Of a stretch of DNA of 64,000 nucleotides, positions 17,787 through 26,636 are shown one piece after another. Made by a program: the position numbers and the translations under genes. The stretch spans positions 3,132,001-3,196,000 of the forward strand of contig NZ_CP065424.1 in NCBI RefSeq assembly GCF_017809215.1, written 5' to 3'. Below the pieces are notes generated by a model, which had not been told where the DNA came from, did no database searches, and was given only the letters and a program-made list of their open reading frames with translations. The stretch comes from Heyndrickxia oleronia (lineage in GTDB: Bacteria > Bacillota > Bacilli > Bacillales > Bacillaceae_C). The first letter of the stretch is position 1. Each line of letters starts with the position of its first letter.

Positions 17787-19121
17787 CTATATTTTCTCTT
17801 CTATTAAACTATCATTTAAAACCTCTGAAAATTGAACCTTGGATTTATCCTCTTTGTTCTGCTTATTTTTTTCCTGTTCATCATGGAATGACTGTTGTTC
17901 AGCATCACCTTGATCAAACTTCTGTGCTTCAGTTTCACCGAAAACAACATCAAGCTTATCCACTTGAATATTTTGCTGTGTAAAAGCATGCTTTAATTGA
18001 TGTAATTGTGAATCAAGGATATCTTTAGCAGCACTTGTAGTAGCAATCATTCTTGCTGTTAAGGCACCCTTATCTTGTAGTATTTCAATTCGTAATGAAC
18101 CTAAATGTTCAGGGTACAGTTTAATCAATAGCTTATTTGTACCATCGCCTTTAAAGAATTGAGATTTACCTAAAATGTTCGTAAAATCCTTCACAAACTG
18201 TTCGTAGTTAACTGGCTTGGATTCTTGATTCACCTGTAAAACAAATTGTTCAATTTTTGAAACTTGTTGCATATGCACAGGATTGGTACTAATTGATTGA
18301 TCTACAAACTGATTTCCTAGCTCCTGAACCTGAGTCTGAGTTGTTATTATTTGGTTTTGCAATGGTTGAGTCATTCTTGGCTTTGCTATAAGCTTGCTAT
18401 CTGACATCCCTTGGTCTAATACCTTTTGTTGTTGACTTAATATTTTATTAAAAGCATTTTCTAATACGGTATTTTGATTGGGTCTATCATTGTTGATGAT
18501 TTGCTCTAGCTTTGTAATAACTGTTTCCATATTTTCTTTAAGGATACTCAAAGATTTTATGTCATTTTTAGCTAGATCGATTTGCTGTGACAGTGTTTCA
18601 ACTGCCTTTGATGCTTTTGCAGCAAATTGAAGCAGATCTGGCTTTAATTGCTTGAATGATTCTTTTGGAAGATTAGCTAGTACCCCGAGCAATTTAGCTG
18701 TAGCATGGATAAACTCACCTGAACCCATTTGGTCTTTTATAGCTTTTAACTGATTCACGTTTATTGGATTATTTCCTAGTAATGATAAAAGTTCATCCAT
18801 TAACGTTCCAAATTGCTCTTTAAAATCATCTACTGAAATTCCCATAGCATCGGCTATTTGTTGTTCAGAAAGCTTTGAGTCGTTTAAAAGTTCCAGACTA
18901 TTACCTGTTCCACTACTGCCACTCTTCAAAATGGTAAGAATATTATTGAATAGATCCATTATATTTACATCAATCTCTCCAGTAGCTGATTCACCAAGAC
19001 TATTTTGTGAGTTTAAGAGGCTATCAAATGCACTTTTAAATCCATTAGCTTGTTGGGCAACCTGACCTAGTTTCCCGTTTACAGGCATCAAATTGGTAAC
19101 TTGCATGGTACCTATATTCAC
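17787..19121 (-). CDS. fliK: Flagellar hook-length control protein FliK
   Basis: FliK is secreted during hook growth and triggers the export switch through FlhB. The start is best placed at the GTG at 19121, because GGAGGTG lies just upstream; an ATG six codons earlier would place that site inside the gene. The 444-residue product has a long low-complexity, glutamine-rich N-terminal region and the compact FliK C-terminal domain with LLIKLYPEHLGSLRIEILQD and TSAAKDILDSQLHQLKHAF at about residues 335-385. The tail is acidic and lysine-rich. It is flanked by motE-type ylxF and flgD. Confidence 0.92.
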   Translation of the reverse strand: MNIGTMQVTNLMPVNGKLGQVAQQANGFKSAFDSLLNSQNSLGESATGEIDVNIMDLFNNILTILKSGSSGTGNSLELLNDSKLSEQQIADAMGISVDDFKEQFGTLMDELLSLLGNNPINVNQLKAIKDQMGSGEFIHATAKLLGVLANLPKESFKQLKPDLLQFAAKASKAVETLSQQIDLAKNDIKSLSILKENMETVITKLEQIINNDRPNQNTVLENAFNKILSQQQKVLDQGMSDSKLIAKPRMTQPLQNQIITTQTQVQELGNQFVDQSISTNPVHMQQVSKIEQFVLQVNQESKPVNYEQFVKDFTNILGKSQFFKGDGTNKLLIKLYPEHLGSLRIEILQDKGALTARMIATTSAAKDILDSQLHQLKHAFTQQNIQVDKLDVVFGETEAQKFDQGDAEQQSFHDEQEKNKQNKEDKSKVQFSEVLNDSLIEEKI

Positions 19122-19153
19122 TTTTTCACCTCCCTTCATTTAAGAGTCACTGA

Positions 19154-19753
19154 TTAATCATTTGTTTTTGCACTTAACATTTCAGTATATTTCGCCGCAC
19201 GATCAGCTGGCATCTTTTCCATAATTTTGGCTAACACATCTGATTTTAAATTGGAAAGAATTTTTAATGCTTCCGGATCTGTCATACTAAGAATGATAGG
19301 TGCCGCACTCTTGGGTGACATCGATTCATAGGTTTGTACAATTTCCTGAAATGCCTTTTTATTTTGGTTCTGTATTTGTTTTAATTCATCGATCTCGTCT
19401 TCAAGTCTTTTTTGTTCAAGAAGCATTTGTTGTTTTTCATTATCTTGACTATCAATTTTAGATTGCAATTGAGTTAACTCAGTGTCCTTATTTTCAATTT
19501 CCGCTTGTAGATCGATGATTTTGTCTTCATATTCTTTTAGACTTTTTCCGCTAGTTTTTTCAACTTTAGAAGAAATAAAAGGAAGTTTTCCACTTAAATC
19601 CTTGGCTTTTTCGAATACATTCACACCAGCAAATTGGGCAACAATTAATGCAATCACGATTGCAAATAATAAAGGAATAAATATTACATATAGGAACCAC
19701 TGAAATCTGCTCCTTGGTTGATCTTCTATTTTTTCTTTTACTTCTCTTTCCAT
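19154..19753 (-). CDS. ylxF: MotE/YlxF-family flagellar protein
   Basis: The 199-residue product has a short cytoplasmic N-terminus, one membrane helix (FLYVIFIPLLFAIVIALIVAQF), a long coiled coil (about residues 60-130, KEYEDKIIDLQAEIENKDTE and following), and a C-terminal MgtE-N-like domain (SPKSAAPIILSMTDPEALKI). This is the YlxF family, related to MotE chaperones of the stator. I choose the ATG at 19753; a GTG three codons upstream is an alternative. It lies between fliJ and fliK, as in B. subtilis. Its exact role in bacilli is not settled. Confidence 0.85.
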   Translation of the reverse strand: MEREVKEKIEDQPRSRFQWFLYVIFIPLLFAIVIALIVAQFAGVNVFEKAKDLSGKLPFISSKVEKTSGKSLKEYEDKIIDLQAEIENKDTELTQLQSKIDSQDNEKQQMLLEQKRLEDEIDELKQIQNQNKKAFQEIVQTYESMSPKSAAPIILSMTDPEALKILSNLKSDVLAKIMEKMPADRAAKYTEMLSAKTND

Positions 19754-19762
19754 CCTTATCAC

Positions 19763-20208
19763 CTAATTTCCAGTGTGATGAAAATAGCTTCGCGTTGAGA
19801 TTTCATCTGCTTGCTTATTCTCAATTTCCTTTAATAAGTCTTGATATCTCTCGAAGTCTTTTTCCTTCATTTTTTCATATTTTTTCATTTCAATATTCTT
19901 TTCCTGTAGTTGTTGTTCACACCAATTCATTTGAGTCCGAGCATTTATTACAAGCTCTTGATAATGTTTAATTGAAATCTCCAAATTAGCAATAAAGCGT
20001 TGGTAATGTCTAATTTCTTGTACTTGAAATCCAGTTTGTAGTTTAGCTGCTTGAAATTCCACTAAATCTTCTTTTTTCTTTAACAATTGGTACAGTTCTT
20101 TGCAACATTTTCAAAACGTTTCACAGCTTTTTGATAAGTAGCAAGGGCCTCATCTTTTTCACGTTCTTTTAATGTTAGTATCTTTTCAAATTTGTATTGA
20201 TATTTCAT
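19763..20208 (-). pseudogene. fliJ: fliJ, flagellar export chaperone, split by a -1 frameshift
   Basis: FliJ is the coiled-coil stalk protein of the flagellar export ATPase. The ATG at 20208 overlaps the fliI stop codon as ATGA and opens MKYQYKFEKILTLKEREKDE, typical FliJ, but the frame ends after 42 codons (stop at 20082-20080). The rest continues in another frame, from ELYQL to the stop at 19763, with intact heptad-rich sequence. Adding one base (for example a G between 20097 and 20098, giving GCA AAG GAA CTG) restores a 148-residue protein, close to the 147 of B. subtilis FliJ. The cause is a real single-base deletion or a sequencing error; downstream genes are intact. Confidence 0.9.
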
Positions 20209-21530
20209 GCCCATTCCCCTTTATTCGCAAGCTGGATAATTGATTGAACACTTTGCTCCATCGTTATTTTTTCATCTGTACGCTGTTTTAAGAAAGAAAT
20301 AATATTAGGGTATCTTTCAATAGCCTCATCGATTTCTTTTGAGGCGCCACGTTTATATGCTCCAATACTAATTAAATCTTCAGAGTTTAAATATGTACTT
20401 AATGTTTCCCTTACTTTATTTGCAGCCTCTTTATGCTCTTCTGAAGCGAGATGATTCATTAAACGACTAATACTTTTTAATATATTGATAGCTGGAAATT
20501 GACCTTTATTGGCTAGGTTACGATCAAGAACAAAATGACCATCTAATATTCCTCTAACTGTATCAGCGATCGGTTCATTCATATCATCTCCATCAACTAA
20601 TACCGTATAAAAGCCAGTGATTGTACCTTTTTCATTTGTTCCCGTTCTCTCTAATAATTTCGGTAAGATAGCAAATACCGAAGGTGTATAGCCTTTCGTT
20701 GCTGGAGGTTCACCTACCGCCAATCCTACTTCCCGCTGTGCCATGGCAACACGTGTTACAGAATCCATCATAAACATGACATTAAGGCCTTTATCACGGA
20801 AGTATTCAGCAATCGCGGTAGCGGTAAATGCCCCTTTAATTCTCATTAGAGCTGGTTGGTCTGAGGTTGCTGCGATGACAATGGAACGGCTTAAACCTTC
20901 TGGGCCAAGATCCCTCTCGATAAACTCTCTTACCTCACGACCACGCTCACCAATTAATGCAATAACATTTATATCAGCCTTCGTATTTCTTGCAATCATT
21001 CCTAGTAATGTACTTTTTCCCACGCCACTTCCTGCAAATATCCCTATTCTTTGTCCTTTTCCAACCGTTAATAAACTATCAATAGCACGAACTCCAACTT
21101 CTATCTCCTCTGAAATAGGCGGTCTTTTTAATGGATTCGGAGGACTTTGTTCAGTAGGAATTGATTTTAATCCCTTGGGTAAAACAGATCCATCCATTGG
21201 ATTGCCTAATGAATCAATGACCTTCCCGATTAATGTTGAACCCACCTTTACTTCAAGTGGTTTTGATGTTGCTTCAACTAAACTTCCAGGGGCAATATCT
21301 TGAATATCAGCATATGGCATTAGAATGACATACTCGTCCTTAAAACCAACGACTTCTGCTTGAATTTTTCGATGGTGTTTTTTTCCGCCAACATGGATCC
21401 AGCAAACATCACCAATTGAGCTCTCCGGACCTAATGATTCAATCATTAACCCAACGACACGCTTTACTTTACCGTAACGCTTATATGTTTCCACTTCTGG
21501 AATAATCGAAAGAAGTTCTTCTGCCTTCAT
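20205..21530 (-). CDS. fliI: Flagellar export ATPase FliI
   Basis: FliI is the F1-like ATPase that energises and organises flagellar protein export. The 441-residue product has the Walker A motif AGSGVGKS at 166-173, GERGREVREFIERDLG, the Walker B region NVMFMMDSVTR and the family stretch EPPATKGYTPSVFAILPKLL. Length is normal. The start overlaps fliH by 4 bases and the stop overlaps the fliJ start by 4 bases, so fliH-fliI-fliJ are translationally coupled. Confidence 0.97.
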   Translation of the reverse strand: MKAEELLSIIPEVETYKRYGKVKRVVGLMIESLGPESSIGDVCWIHVGGKKHHRKIQAEVVGFKDEYVILMPYADIQDIAPGSLVEATSKPLEVKVGSTLIGKVIDSLGNPMDGSVLPKGLKSIPTEQSPPNPLKRPPISEEIEVGVRAIDSLLTVGKGQRIGIFAGSGVGKSTLLGMIARNTKADINVIALIGERGREVREFIERDLGPEGLSRSIVIAATSDQPALMRIKGAFTATAIAEYFRDKGLNVMFMMDSVTRVAMAQREVGLAVGEPPATKGYTPSVFAILPKLLERTGTNEKGTITGFYTVLVDGDDMNEPIADTVRGILDGHFVLDRNLANKGQFPAINILKSISRLMNHLASEEHKEAANKVRETLSTYLNSEDLISIGAYKRGASKEIDEAIERYPNIISFLKQRTDEKITMEQSVQSIIQLANKGEWA

Positions 21531-22294
21531 ATTGTTTCACCCTCAACGAATTCCATTAACTTCACTTTTAATTCCGTCAGTTGACTATCTACACTTGCAT
21601 CTACACGGCCATGACTTGTCTCTATCAAACATTGGAATTCACTTAATTCATCATTCGCGTAAACATAGCATTGTTGATTACTCGGAAATATTGCATCTAA
21701 TTCATCCTTACATTGAATGACAAAGCTATATTGTGTAGGATGTACAAGGATATGAACCTCTCTATGCTCTTTTACTTCCTTTAATGCTTCTTTAACAATG
21801 TTAAGGAATTTTTCTGGTTGTTCTTCTATTGTTTCGTGTAATATTCTTTCGGCTACCTTCATTCCCAATTCTAAAATGACCTTTTCAGCTGATTCGATAT
21901 ATCGAACATATTCGCCTTTTAAATCAGCTGTCATTTGATTGACCATCTCTAATTGTCCATTATATTGTGCAAATCCTTGTTGTTGCCCTTCAGTTAAGCC
22001 TTGTTTAAAACCAATGGCTTTTGCTTCTTCAATTAACAAGGCTTTTTCCTCATTCCACGCTTGTTTTTCTTCTAAAGTTTGATTTTTGATTAAAAGAGCT
22101 TCTTGCTCAGCTTTTTGAATGATTTCATGAGCCTGTTGTTGAAATTTTTCCAGTATTAATTTTTTCTCTTGCTCTAATGGATCTGTTTCATCAATTTCTT
22201 CAACTGGCTGAAGGCATGAAATATCTTTAATCCCTATCACTTTTGCTTTTATTTCACTCTGAACTGCGGTGCGTGATTTTATTATCTTAGACAA
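21527..22294 (-). CDS. fliH: Flagellar export regulator FliH
   Basis: FliH binds and regulates FliI at the C-ring. I place the start at the TTG at 22294, giving MSKIIKSRTAVQ and 255 residues, because GGAGGAG lies about 10 bases upstream of it; GTG and ATG codons just upstream (to 22315) overlap that ribosome binding site. The protein has a long charged coiled coil (about 45-120, with EEKQAWNEEKALLIEEAKAI) and a C-terminal V-ATPase E-subunit-like domain (VILELGMKVAERILHE onward). It overlaps the end of fliG by 8 bases. Confidence 0.9.
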   Translation of the reverse strand: MSKIIKSRTAVQSEIKAKVIGIKDISCLQPVEEIDETDPLEQEKKLILEKFQQQAHEIIQKAEQEALLIKNQTLEEKQAWNEEKALLIEEAKAIGFKQGLTEGQQQGFAQYNGQLEMVNQMTADLKGEYVRYIESAEKVILELGMKVAERILHETIEEQPEKFLNIVKEALKEVKEHREVHILVHPTQYSFVIQCKDELDAIFPSNQQCYVYANDELSEFQCLIETSHGRVDASVDSQLTELKVKLMEFVEGETI

Positions 22295-23300
22295 TAATGT
22301 CATCTCCTCCACCACGAGCTATAATAATCTCTCCAGCATCCTCTAATCTACGGATTGTAGAAACAATTCTTGATTGAGCCTCCTCAACATCCTTCAAGCG
22401 AATTGGTCCCATATATTCCATTTCCTCTTTTAATGTTTCTACCATTCTCGTAGACATATTTCTAAATACTATATCTTTTACCTCATCACTAGATACTTTA
22501 AGTGATAATAATAAATCTTCATTTTCACAATCACGTATAACACGTTGAATCGAGCGATTATCAAGGGTAACGATATCCTCAAATACAAACATCCGTTTCT
22601 TAATTTCCTCAGCAAGCTCAGGATCTTGTATTTCTAGTGCATCTAAAATCGTTTTTTCTGTAGAACGATCCACTCCATTAAGCACTTCAACAACAGATTC
22701 AATTCCACCCGTTTGAGTGTAATCTTGGGTAACTGTCGCTGATAGCTTTTGTTCTAATATGGTTTCAACCTCACTAATAATTTCAGGTGATGTACGATCC
22801 ATAATAGCAATTCGACGAGCAATATCTGCTTGCACATCTTGGGCAAGTTCTGAAAGAATTTGTCCGGCCTTTTCAGGATCTAAGTAAGATAAAATTAAAG
22901 CAATTGTTTGTGGATGCTCATTTTGGATAAAGTTTAGAATCTGACTTGGCTCGGCACGTCTTGCGAAATCAAAAGGTCTAACCTGCAATGAGGAAGTTAG
23001 GCGATTGATAATGGTTGCTGCTTGTTCCGCACCTAAGGCTTTTTCAAGAACGGTTTTGGCATAGCCGATACCACCTTGCGAGATATAATCCTGTGCTAGG
23101 GCAATATTGTGAAATTCATCAAGAATATCTTCTTTCGTATTAGAATCCACTTTTTTCACACCTGATATCTCTAATGTTAATTTTTCTATTTCTTCTTCTG
23201 ACAAATGTTTATAAACTGACGCTGAAACATCAGGTCCAAGTGAGATAAGTAGAATAGCGGCTTTTTGCTTTCCTGTTAACCCTTTTTCTTTTATCGCCAT
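22287..23300 (-). CDS. fliG: Flagellar motor switch protein FliG
   Basis: FliG is the rotor protein that receives torque from the stators. The 337-residue product contains the N-terminal domain that docks on FliF (LTGKQKAAILLISLGPDVSASVYKHL), the middle domain with the EHPQTIALIL segment (near residue 128), and the C-terminal torque domain with the charged helix DDEVKDI-like region and LKDVEEAQSRIVSTIRRLED. Full length and undisturbed. It follows fliF by 13 bases. Confidence 0.97.
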   Translation of the reverse strand: MAIKEKGLTGKQKAAILLISLGPDVSASVYKHLSEEEIEKLTLEISGVKKVDSNTKEDILDEFHNIALAQDYISQGGIGYAKTVLEKALGAEQAATIINRLTSSLQVRPFDFARRAEPSQILNFIQNEHPQTIALILSYLDPEKAGQILSELAQDVQADIARRIAIMDRTSPEIISEVETILEQKLSATVTQDYTQTGGIESVVEVLNGVDRSTEKTILDALEIQDPELAEEIKKRMFVFEDIVTLDNRSIQRVIRDCENEDLLLSLKVSSDEVKDIVFRNMSTRMVETLKEEMEYMGPIRLKDVEEAQSRIVSTIRRLEDAGEIIIARGGGDDIIV

Positions 23301-23313
23301 TTTCCATCCCCCT

Positions 23314-24903
23314 TTAATCCTCTGATATCCATGTTCTTAGTAATTTTGCAAATTCATCAGGTTTCTCTTTTGCCATTTTTTCCAGTTGTTTTTTCCGTAG
23401 AGTGCTTTCTGTTTCATGCTCTTCATTTACATCTGCAATTTGAATTGGTGTAGATTCGATCATTGGCTCTTCCATAAGTTCTTCCTCTTGCTTCTTCCGT
23501 CCACGAATCATCAAAATAATTAAAAGAACAATAACAAATAGTAAGATTCCACCGATTAGGTATATCCACCAAGGTAATGATGAATCTGATTTTGTCCCTT
23601 GTTTTACTTTCCCAGTAAATGGTTGAACTGAGACAGCGATTTTATTTTGAAGTTCTTGATCAGTTAAATCTGTTCCTACATTTTTATCTATTGATGTACG
23701 AATAATCGTTGATAATATTTTTGTAATATCATCCTTTGTACTTTGCGGTAATGAATTAACATCCTTTGGATTCGGTGGTTCAACCATTACTTGAATGCCA
23801 AGATCTCTTATTTTATATGGACTTTCGGCAATTTGCTTATGAATTTTATTCACTTCATAATTGATTGAATCCTGGGTTTTTTCATAATCTCCATCAGAAT
23901 CCCCATCAGTTTCTACATAAGTGTTTATGGAATCATTAGGGTTTTCAGCTTGTGTAGTTCCCCCTGCAGCTGCACCTTTTCCTGAGTATGTTTCAGTAAT
24001 CTTTTGGGCGCTAATTTCAATCCCCTTCATATTTTCCTTATCAACTGGCTCAACCAAATCTTCTTCTCTGTTTTCTTGGGTGAAGTCGATATCAGCCGAT
24101 ACACTAGCAACAATCTTGTCATAGCCCATCATTGTTCCGAGCATAGATTGTACTTGTCTTTGAATATCTCTTTCAATTTGATGTTTTATATCCATCTGTT
24201 GAGTAAATGTATTTCCGGTTCCACTTTGATTATTCAAGTCAAAATACTCGAAATTTTGATTCATAATTACGATGTTTTCATTTGGTAAATTAGGAACACT
24301 TTTTGACACAAGATTATATAAAGATTTAATTTGTGATTCACTAAATTCATAGCCTGGCTTTGTCGTTAAGACAATTGATGCAGATGCTTCCTGACCACCA
24401 TCACTCACAAAAATTTCCTTTTTAGGCATATTGATCATTACTTTAGCATCTTCTACACCATCTATTTCTTTCATTAAATTTGACAATTCCGTCTGCATTG
24501 CATCTAATTTTACGACATCAAATTCATTGTCGGTCATTCCAAATCCCGCATTCTGACTAAAAAAGGAATAATCGATACTTCCCGATTTTGGTAAACCTTC
24601 TGAAGCTAGTTCGATTTTTAATGTATCAACTTGCTCTTTTGGAACTTTAATTGTTTTTCCATTATCAGCGATCTCAGATTTAATTCCTTTTGAATCAAGA
24701 TTCTCTTTAATGGAGCCCGCTTCAGCTGCTGATAAATTGCTATATAACGGTTCCATCGTAGTTCTAGTAGAAAAATAACCGATTAATATAATGATAAGAA
24801 TAATAAGTGCAATGGAGGAGATTCCTACAATTTTTTGCTTTTTCGATTTACTTTTCCAAAAATTACTTAATTTGTCTGAATAGCTTCTTAATTTCTCATT
24901 CAT
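23314..24903 (-). CDS. fliF: Flagellar MS-ring protein FliF
   Basis: FliF forms the membrane/supramembrane ring on which the basal body is built. The 529-residue product has two membrane helices, one at residues 25-45 (IVGISSIALIILIIILIGYF) and one near 450-470 (WWIYLIGGILLFVIVLLIIL), flanking the YscJ/FliF ring-building domains (TTMEPLYSNLSAAEAGSI; VDGVEDAKVMINMP). The cytoplasmic tail ends in DEFAKLLRTWISED, the FliG-binding peptide. The gene is preceded by a 133-base spacer with a hairpin. Confidence 0.97.
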   Translation of the reverse strand: MNEKLRSYSDKLSNFWKSKSKKQKIVGISSIALIILIIILIGYFSTRTTMEPLYSNLSAAEAGSIKENLDSKGIKSEIADNGKTIKVPKEQVDTLKIELASEGLPKSGSIDYSFFSQNAGFGMTDNEFDVVKLDAMQTELSNLMKEIDGVEDAKVMINMPKKEIFVSDGGQEASASIVLTTKPGYEFSESQIKSLYNLVSKSVPNLPNENIVIMNQNFEYFDLNNQSGTGNTFTQQMDIKHQIERDIQRQVQSMLGTMMGYDKIVASVSADIDFTQENREEDLVEPVDKENMKGIEISAQKITETYSGKGAAAGGTTQAENPNDSINTYVETDGDSDGDYEKTQDSINYEVNKIHKQIAESPYKIRDLGIQVMVEPPNPKDVNSLPQSTKDDITKILSTIIRTSIDKNVGTDLTDQELQNKIAVSVQPFTGKVKQGTKSDSSLPWWIYLIGGILLFVIVLLIILMIRGRKKQEEELMEEPMIESTPIQIADVNEEHETESTLRKKQLEKMAKEKPDEFAKLLRTWISED

Positions 24904-25036
24904 TACTATCCTCCAATTTTTGACCCCAATAAATTATTTCAATTGTTGAGCGTAAAGTAGGAATCTTCTGCATTCAATGAGCAAGAGTTCCTACTATACC
25001 ATTTGGACAACTGGTTTACTTTAACTTAATAACATA
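24904..25036 (-). other. fliE-fliF spacer with a strong hairpin
   Basis: This is an unusually long gap inside the early fla operon. An inverted repeat at 24956-24995 pairs AGTAGGAA with TTCCTACT and continues as TCTT/AAGA after a single bulged G, with a 15-base loop. No T run follows on the transcribed strand, so it is not a standard terminator. It may act as an attenuation, processing or stability element between fliE and fliF. Confidence 0.45.
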
Positions 25037-25351
25037 TTAAACTTGCATTCTCATTATTTCTTGATAAGATTCAACTACCTTATTTCTTACTTCAATCGCA
25101 GCCTGCAAAGTTATGCTTGCCTTTTGCGCTGTAATCATCACTTCATGAAGATCGACATTTTCCCCTTTTGCCAATTTCTCTGTTAAAATATCCGATTGAA
25201 TTTGTGATTGATTCACATCGGATATTGATTTCTTAAGAAAATCCGAAAATTTCACTTGAGATTGATAAGGGGTTGTAACTTGTTGACTATTTTTTTGTTC
25301 CAACGGACGTAAAAAACCTGTTGCAACCGAATTTATATTTTGAATAGACAT
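25037..25351 (-). CDS. fliE: Flagellar hook-basal body protein FliE
   Basis: FliE joins the MS ring to the rod and is among the first exported subunits. The 104-residue product has the family C-terminus: LHEVMITAQKASITLQAAIE followed by VRNKVVESYQEIMRMQV. The N-terminal half is variable. It follows flgC by 22 bases and starts from a normal ribosome binding site (TAGGAGGTAG). Confidence 0.95.
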   Translation of the reverse strand: MSIQNINSVATGFLRPLEQKNSQQVTTPYQSQVKFSDFLKKSISDVNQSQIQSDILTEKLAKGENVDLHEVMITAQKASITLQAAIEVRNKVVESYQEIMRMQV

Positions 25352-25373
25352 ATCGTCTACCTCCTAATCATTA

Positions 25374-25823
25374 TTACTTTCCGATTTCTAATGCTTTCAT
25401 CATCATCGATTTTGATGCATTAAATACCGTGACATTTGCCTCATATGAGCGAGTGGCACTCATAAGATCAACCATTTCTCTCAATGGATCTACATTAGGG
25501 AGACTCACATATCCATCCTGGTTTGCATCAGGATTTTCAGGGTCATACACTAATTTGAATGGTGTATCATCCTCATTAATTCTCGTTACTTTTACACCAC
25601 CACTTACATTTCCACCACCCATGGCAGATTGCAAATGAGAGGAGAATGAATTATTTTTTGGCTCAAGAACAACTGTTTTTCGACGATATGGTTGCCATTG
25701 GCCATTTTCAAATGTTGCTCTAGTAGTATCAGCATTTGCCATATTCGATGATATAACATCCATTCGTAAGCGTTGTGCCGTTAATGCAGAAGATGTTATA
25801 CCCATGCCACTAAACATTGACAT
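25374..25823 (-). CDS. flgC: Flagellar basal-body rod protein FlgC
   Basis: FlgC is a proximal rod subunit. The 149-residue product has the rod-protein N-terminal helix (GITSSALTAQRLRMDVISSNMANADT) and the matching C-terminal helix with MVDLMSATRSYEANVTVFN, the standard pair that forms the rod coiled coil. It follows flgB with a 2-base gap. Confidence 0.96.
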   Translation of the reverse strand: MSMFSGMGITSSALTAQRLRMDVISSNMANADTTRATFENGQWQPYRRKTVVLEPKNNSFSSHLQSAMGGGNVSGGVKVTRINEDDTPFKLVYDPENPDANQDGYVSLPNVDPLREMVDLMSATRSYEANVTVFNASKSMMMKALEIGK

Positions 25824-25825
25824 TA

Positions 25826-26218
25826 CTATTTCCCTCCTCTAATCACCGTTTGTAGTGTTGAGAATTTCCCATTAATCCGATCTGTTAGCGCATTGTAATA
25901 AATTTGATTAGTAGCTAAATCAGACATTTGCTTATCCACATCTACACCATTTCCATTTGAGTTATATTGAATATTTTGTTGTGTTACAATCGCTGAATTA
26001 CTTTCTATATTCTGAAACTCAAAATGTCGAGGATCTGTACGTAATGCACCAAATGATTGATTTAATTCATTTTGAAATACTTTCTGGAAACTAACGTCCT
26101 TGGGTTTATAATTTGGTGTATCCACATTTGCGATATTGTCCGCTATCGTCTTTTGTTTCAAAGAAGAATAATCTAGTCCCCGTTCTAATGTAGTAAACGT
26201 ATTAGAAAATAATTTCAA
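25826..26218 (-). CDS. flgB: Flagellar basal-body rod protein FlgB
   Basis: FlgB is a proximal rod subunit and the first gene of the fla/che operon. The 130-residue product has the rod signature LKQKTIADNIANVDTPNYKPKDVSF and a C-terminal helix around DLATNQIYYNALTDRINGKF. The stop/start spacing to flgC is 2 bases. Upstream is a 418-base intergenic region that must hold the operon promoter(s). Confidence 0.96.
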   Translation of the reverse strand: MKLFSNTFTTLERGLDYSSLKQKTIADNIANVDTPNYKPKDVSFQKVFQNELNQSFGALRTDPRHFEFQNIESNSAIVTQQNIQYNSNGNGVDVDKQMSDLATNQIYYNALTDRINGKFSTLQTVIRGGK

Positions 26219-26378
26219 ATTTTACACCTCTTACTTTTTTACTAGACATAATCCGATTTAATACGACAAACTCTTTAAAAACTATTATTATTTTAATGGT
26301 AAAAAATCACACTGTCTATGCAATTAGTAGATTTTTCATAAAAAATCACCATTTTTTCTTGTTTATAGGACTTTAGTT

Positions 26379-26407
26379 CCATAAAAAAACAGGTCTTAAT
26401 TTGTCAA
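26379..26407 (-). promoter_or_regulatory. Candidate SigA promoter of the fla/che operon
   Basis: On the minus strand a consensus -35 TTGACA (26407-26402) is followed after 17 bases by TTATGG (26384-26379). The -35 is perfect but the -10 is poor; TATGGA one base further on is an equal alternative. It is the best promoter-like pair I found between codY and flgB. Confidence 0.4.
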
Positions 26408-26589
26408 TTTTTTTGCTCATGAGATTTATTTTATCAAGTGGATGATCATTTCTCTAGTGGGTTATTATGGAAAAAAATTCACCGAATATTTGTATAATAA
26501 TGGTAAATACAAAGGACTTAAGTTTTGAGGATTTAGGCTAATACCTGGAAATAGAATAGTCGAAATGACATTATATAGAAATAATAAAA

Positions 26590-26613
26590 CCGCCAATAAC
26601 AATTTATTGGCGG
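26590..26613 (-). terminator. Rho-independent terminator of codY
   Basis: On the minus strand CCGCCAATAA pairs with TTATTGGCGG around a 4-base loop and is followed by TTTTATTATT. It lies 24 bases after the codY stop and separates the xerC-codY operon from fla/che. Confidence 0.9.
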
Positions 26614-26636
26614 TAGCATTTTGTCGAAAACTATCA

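Larger units (their letters stand above)
26219..26636 (-). other. 418-base codY-flgB intergenic region (fla/che control region)
   Basis: This gap holds the codY terminator (26590-26613) and then about 370 AT-rich bases up to flgB. I see no coding frame. One SigA-like promoter is visible at 26379-26407; a further possible start lies nearer flgB but is not clear. I could not identify a convincing SigD promoter or CodY box, both of which are known in the B. subtilis equivalent. The leader from the SigA-like promoter to flgB would be about 150 bases. Confidence 0.6.

Noticed and set aside
20080..20110. Programmed -1 frameshifting in fliJ
   Set aside because: The sequence GCA AAG AAC is not a canonical slippery heptamer, no downstream structure is evident, and FliJ is a single-frame gene in all relatives I know.
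20743..21303. A 186-codon open frame on the plus strand opposite fliI
   Set aside because: It is antisense to a highly conserved gene, has no ribosome binding site of note, and its composition is that of a complement of fliI. The same applies to plus-strand frames opposite plsX (58256-58795), ffh (48330-48761), smc and cheA.
26219..26340. A SigD promoter close to flgB
   Set aside because: I could not find a TAAA with a properly spaced GCCGATAT-like -10 on the minus strand; TCGGATTA near 26250 does not fit.
26476..26490. A CodY-box-like sequence upstream of flgB
   Set aside because: It has four mismatches to AATTTTCWGAAAATT and lies about 70 bases upstream of the candidate -35; such matches are frequent in AT-rich DNA.
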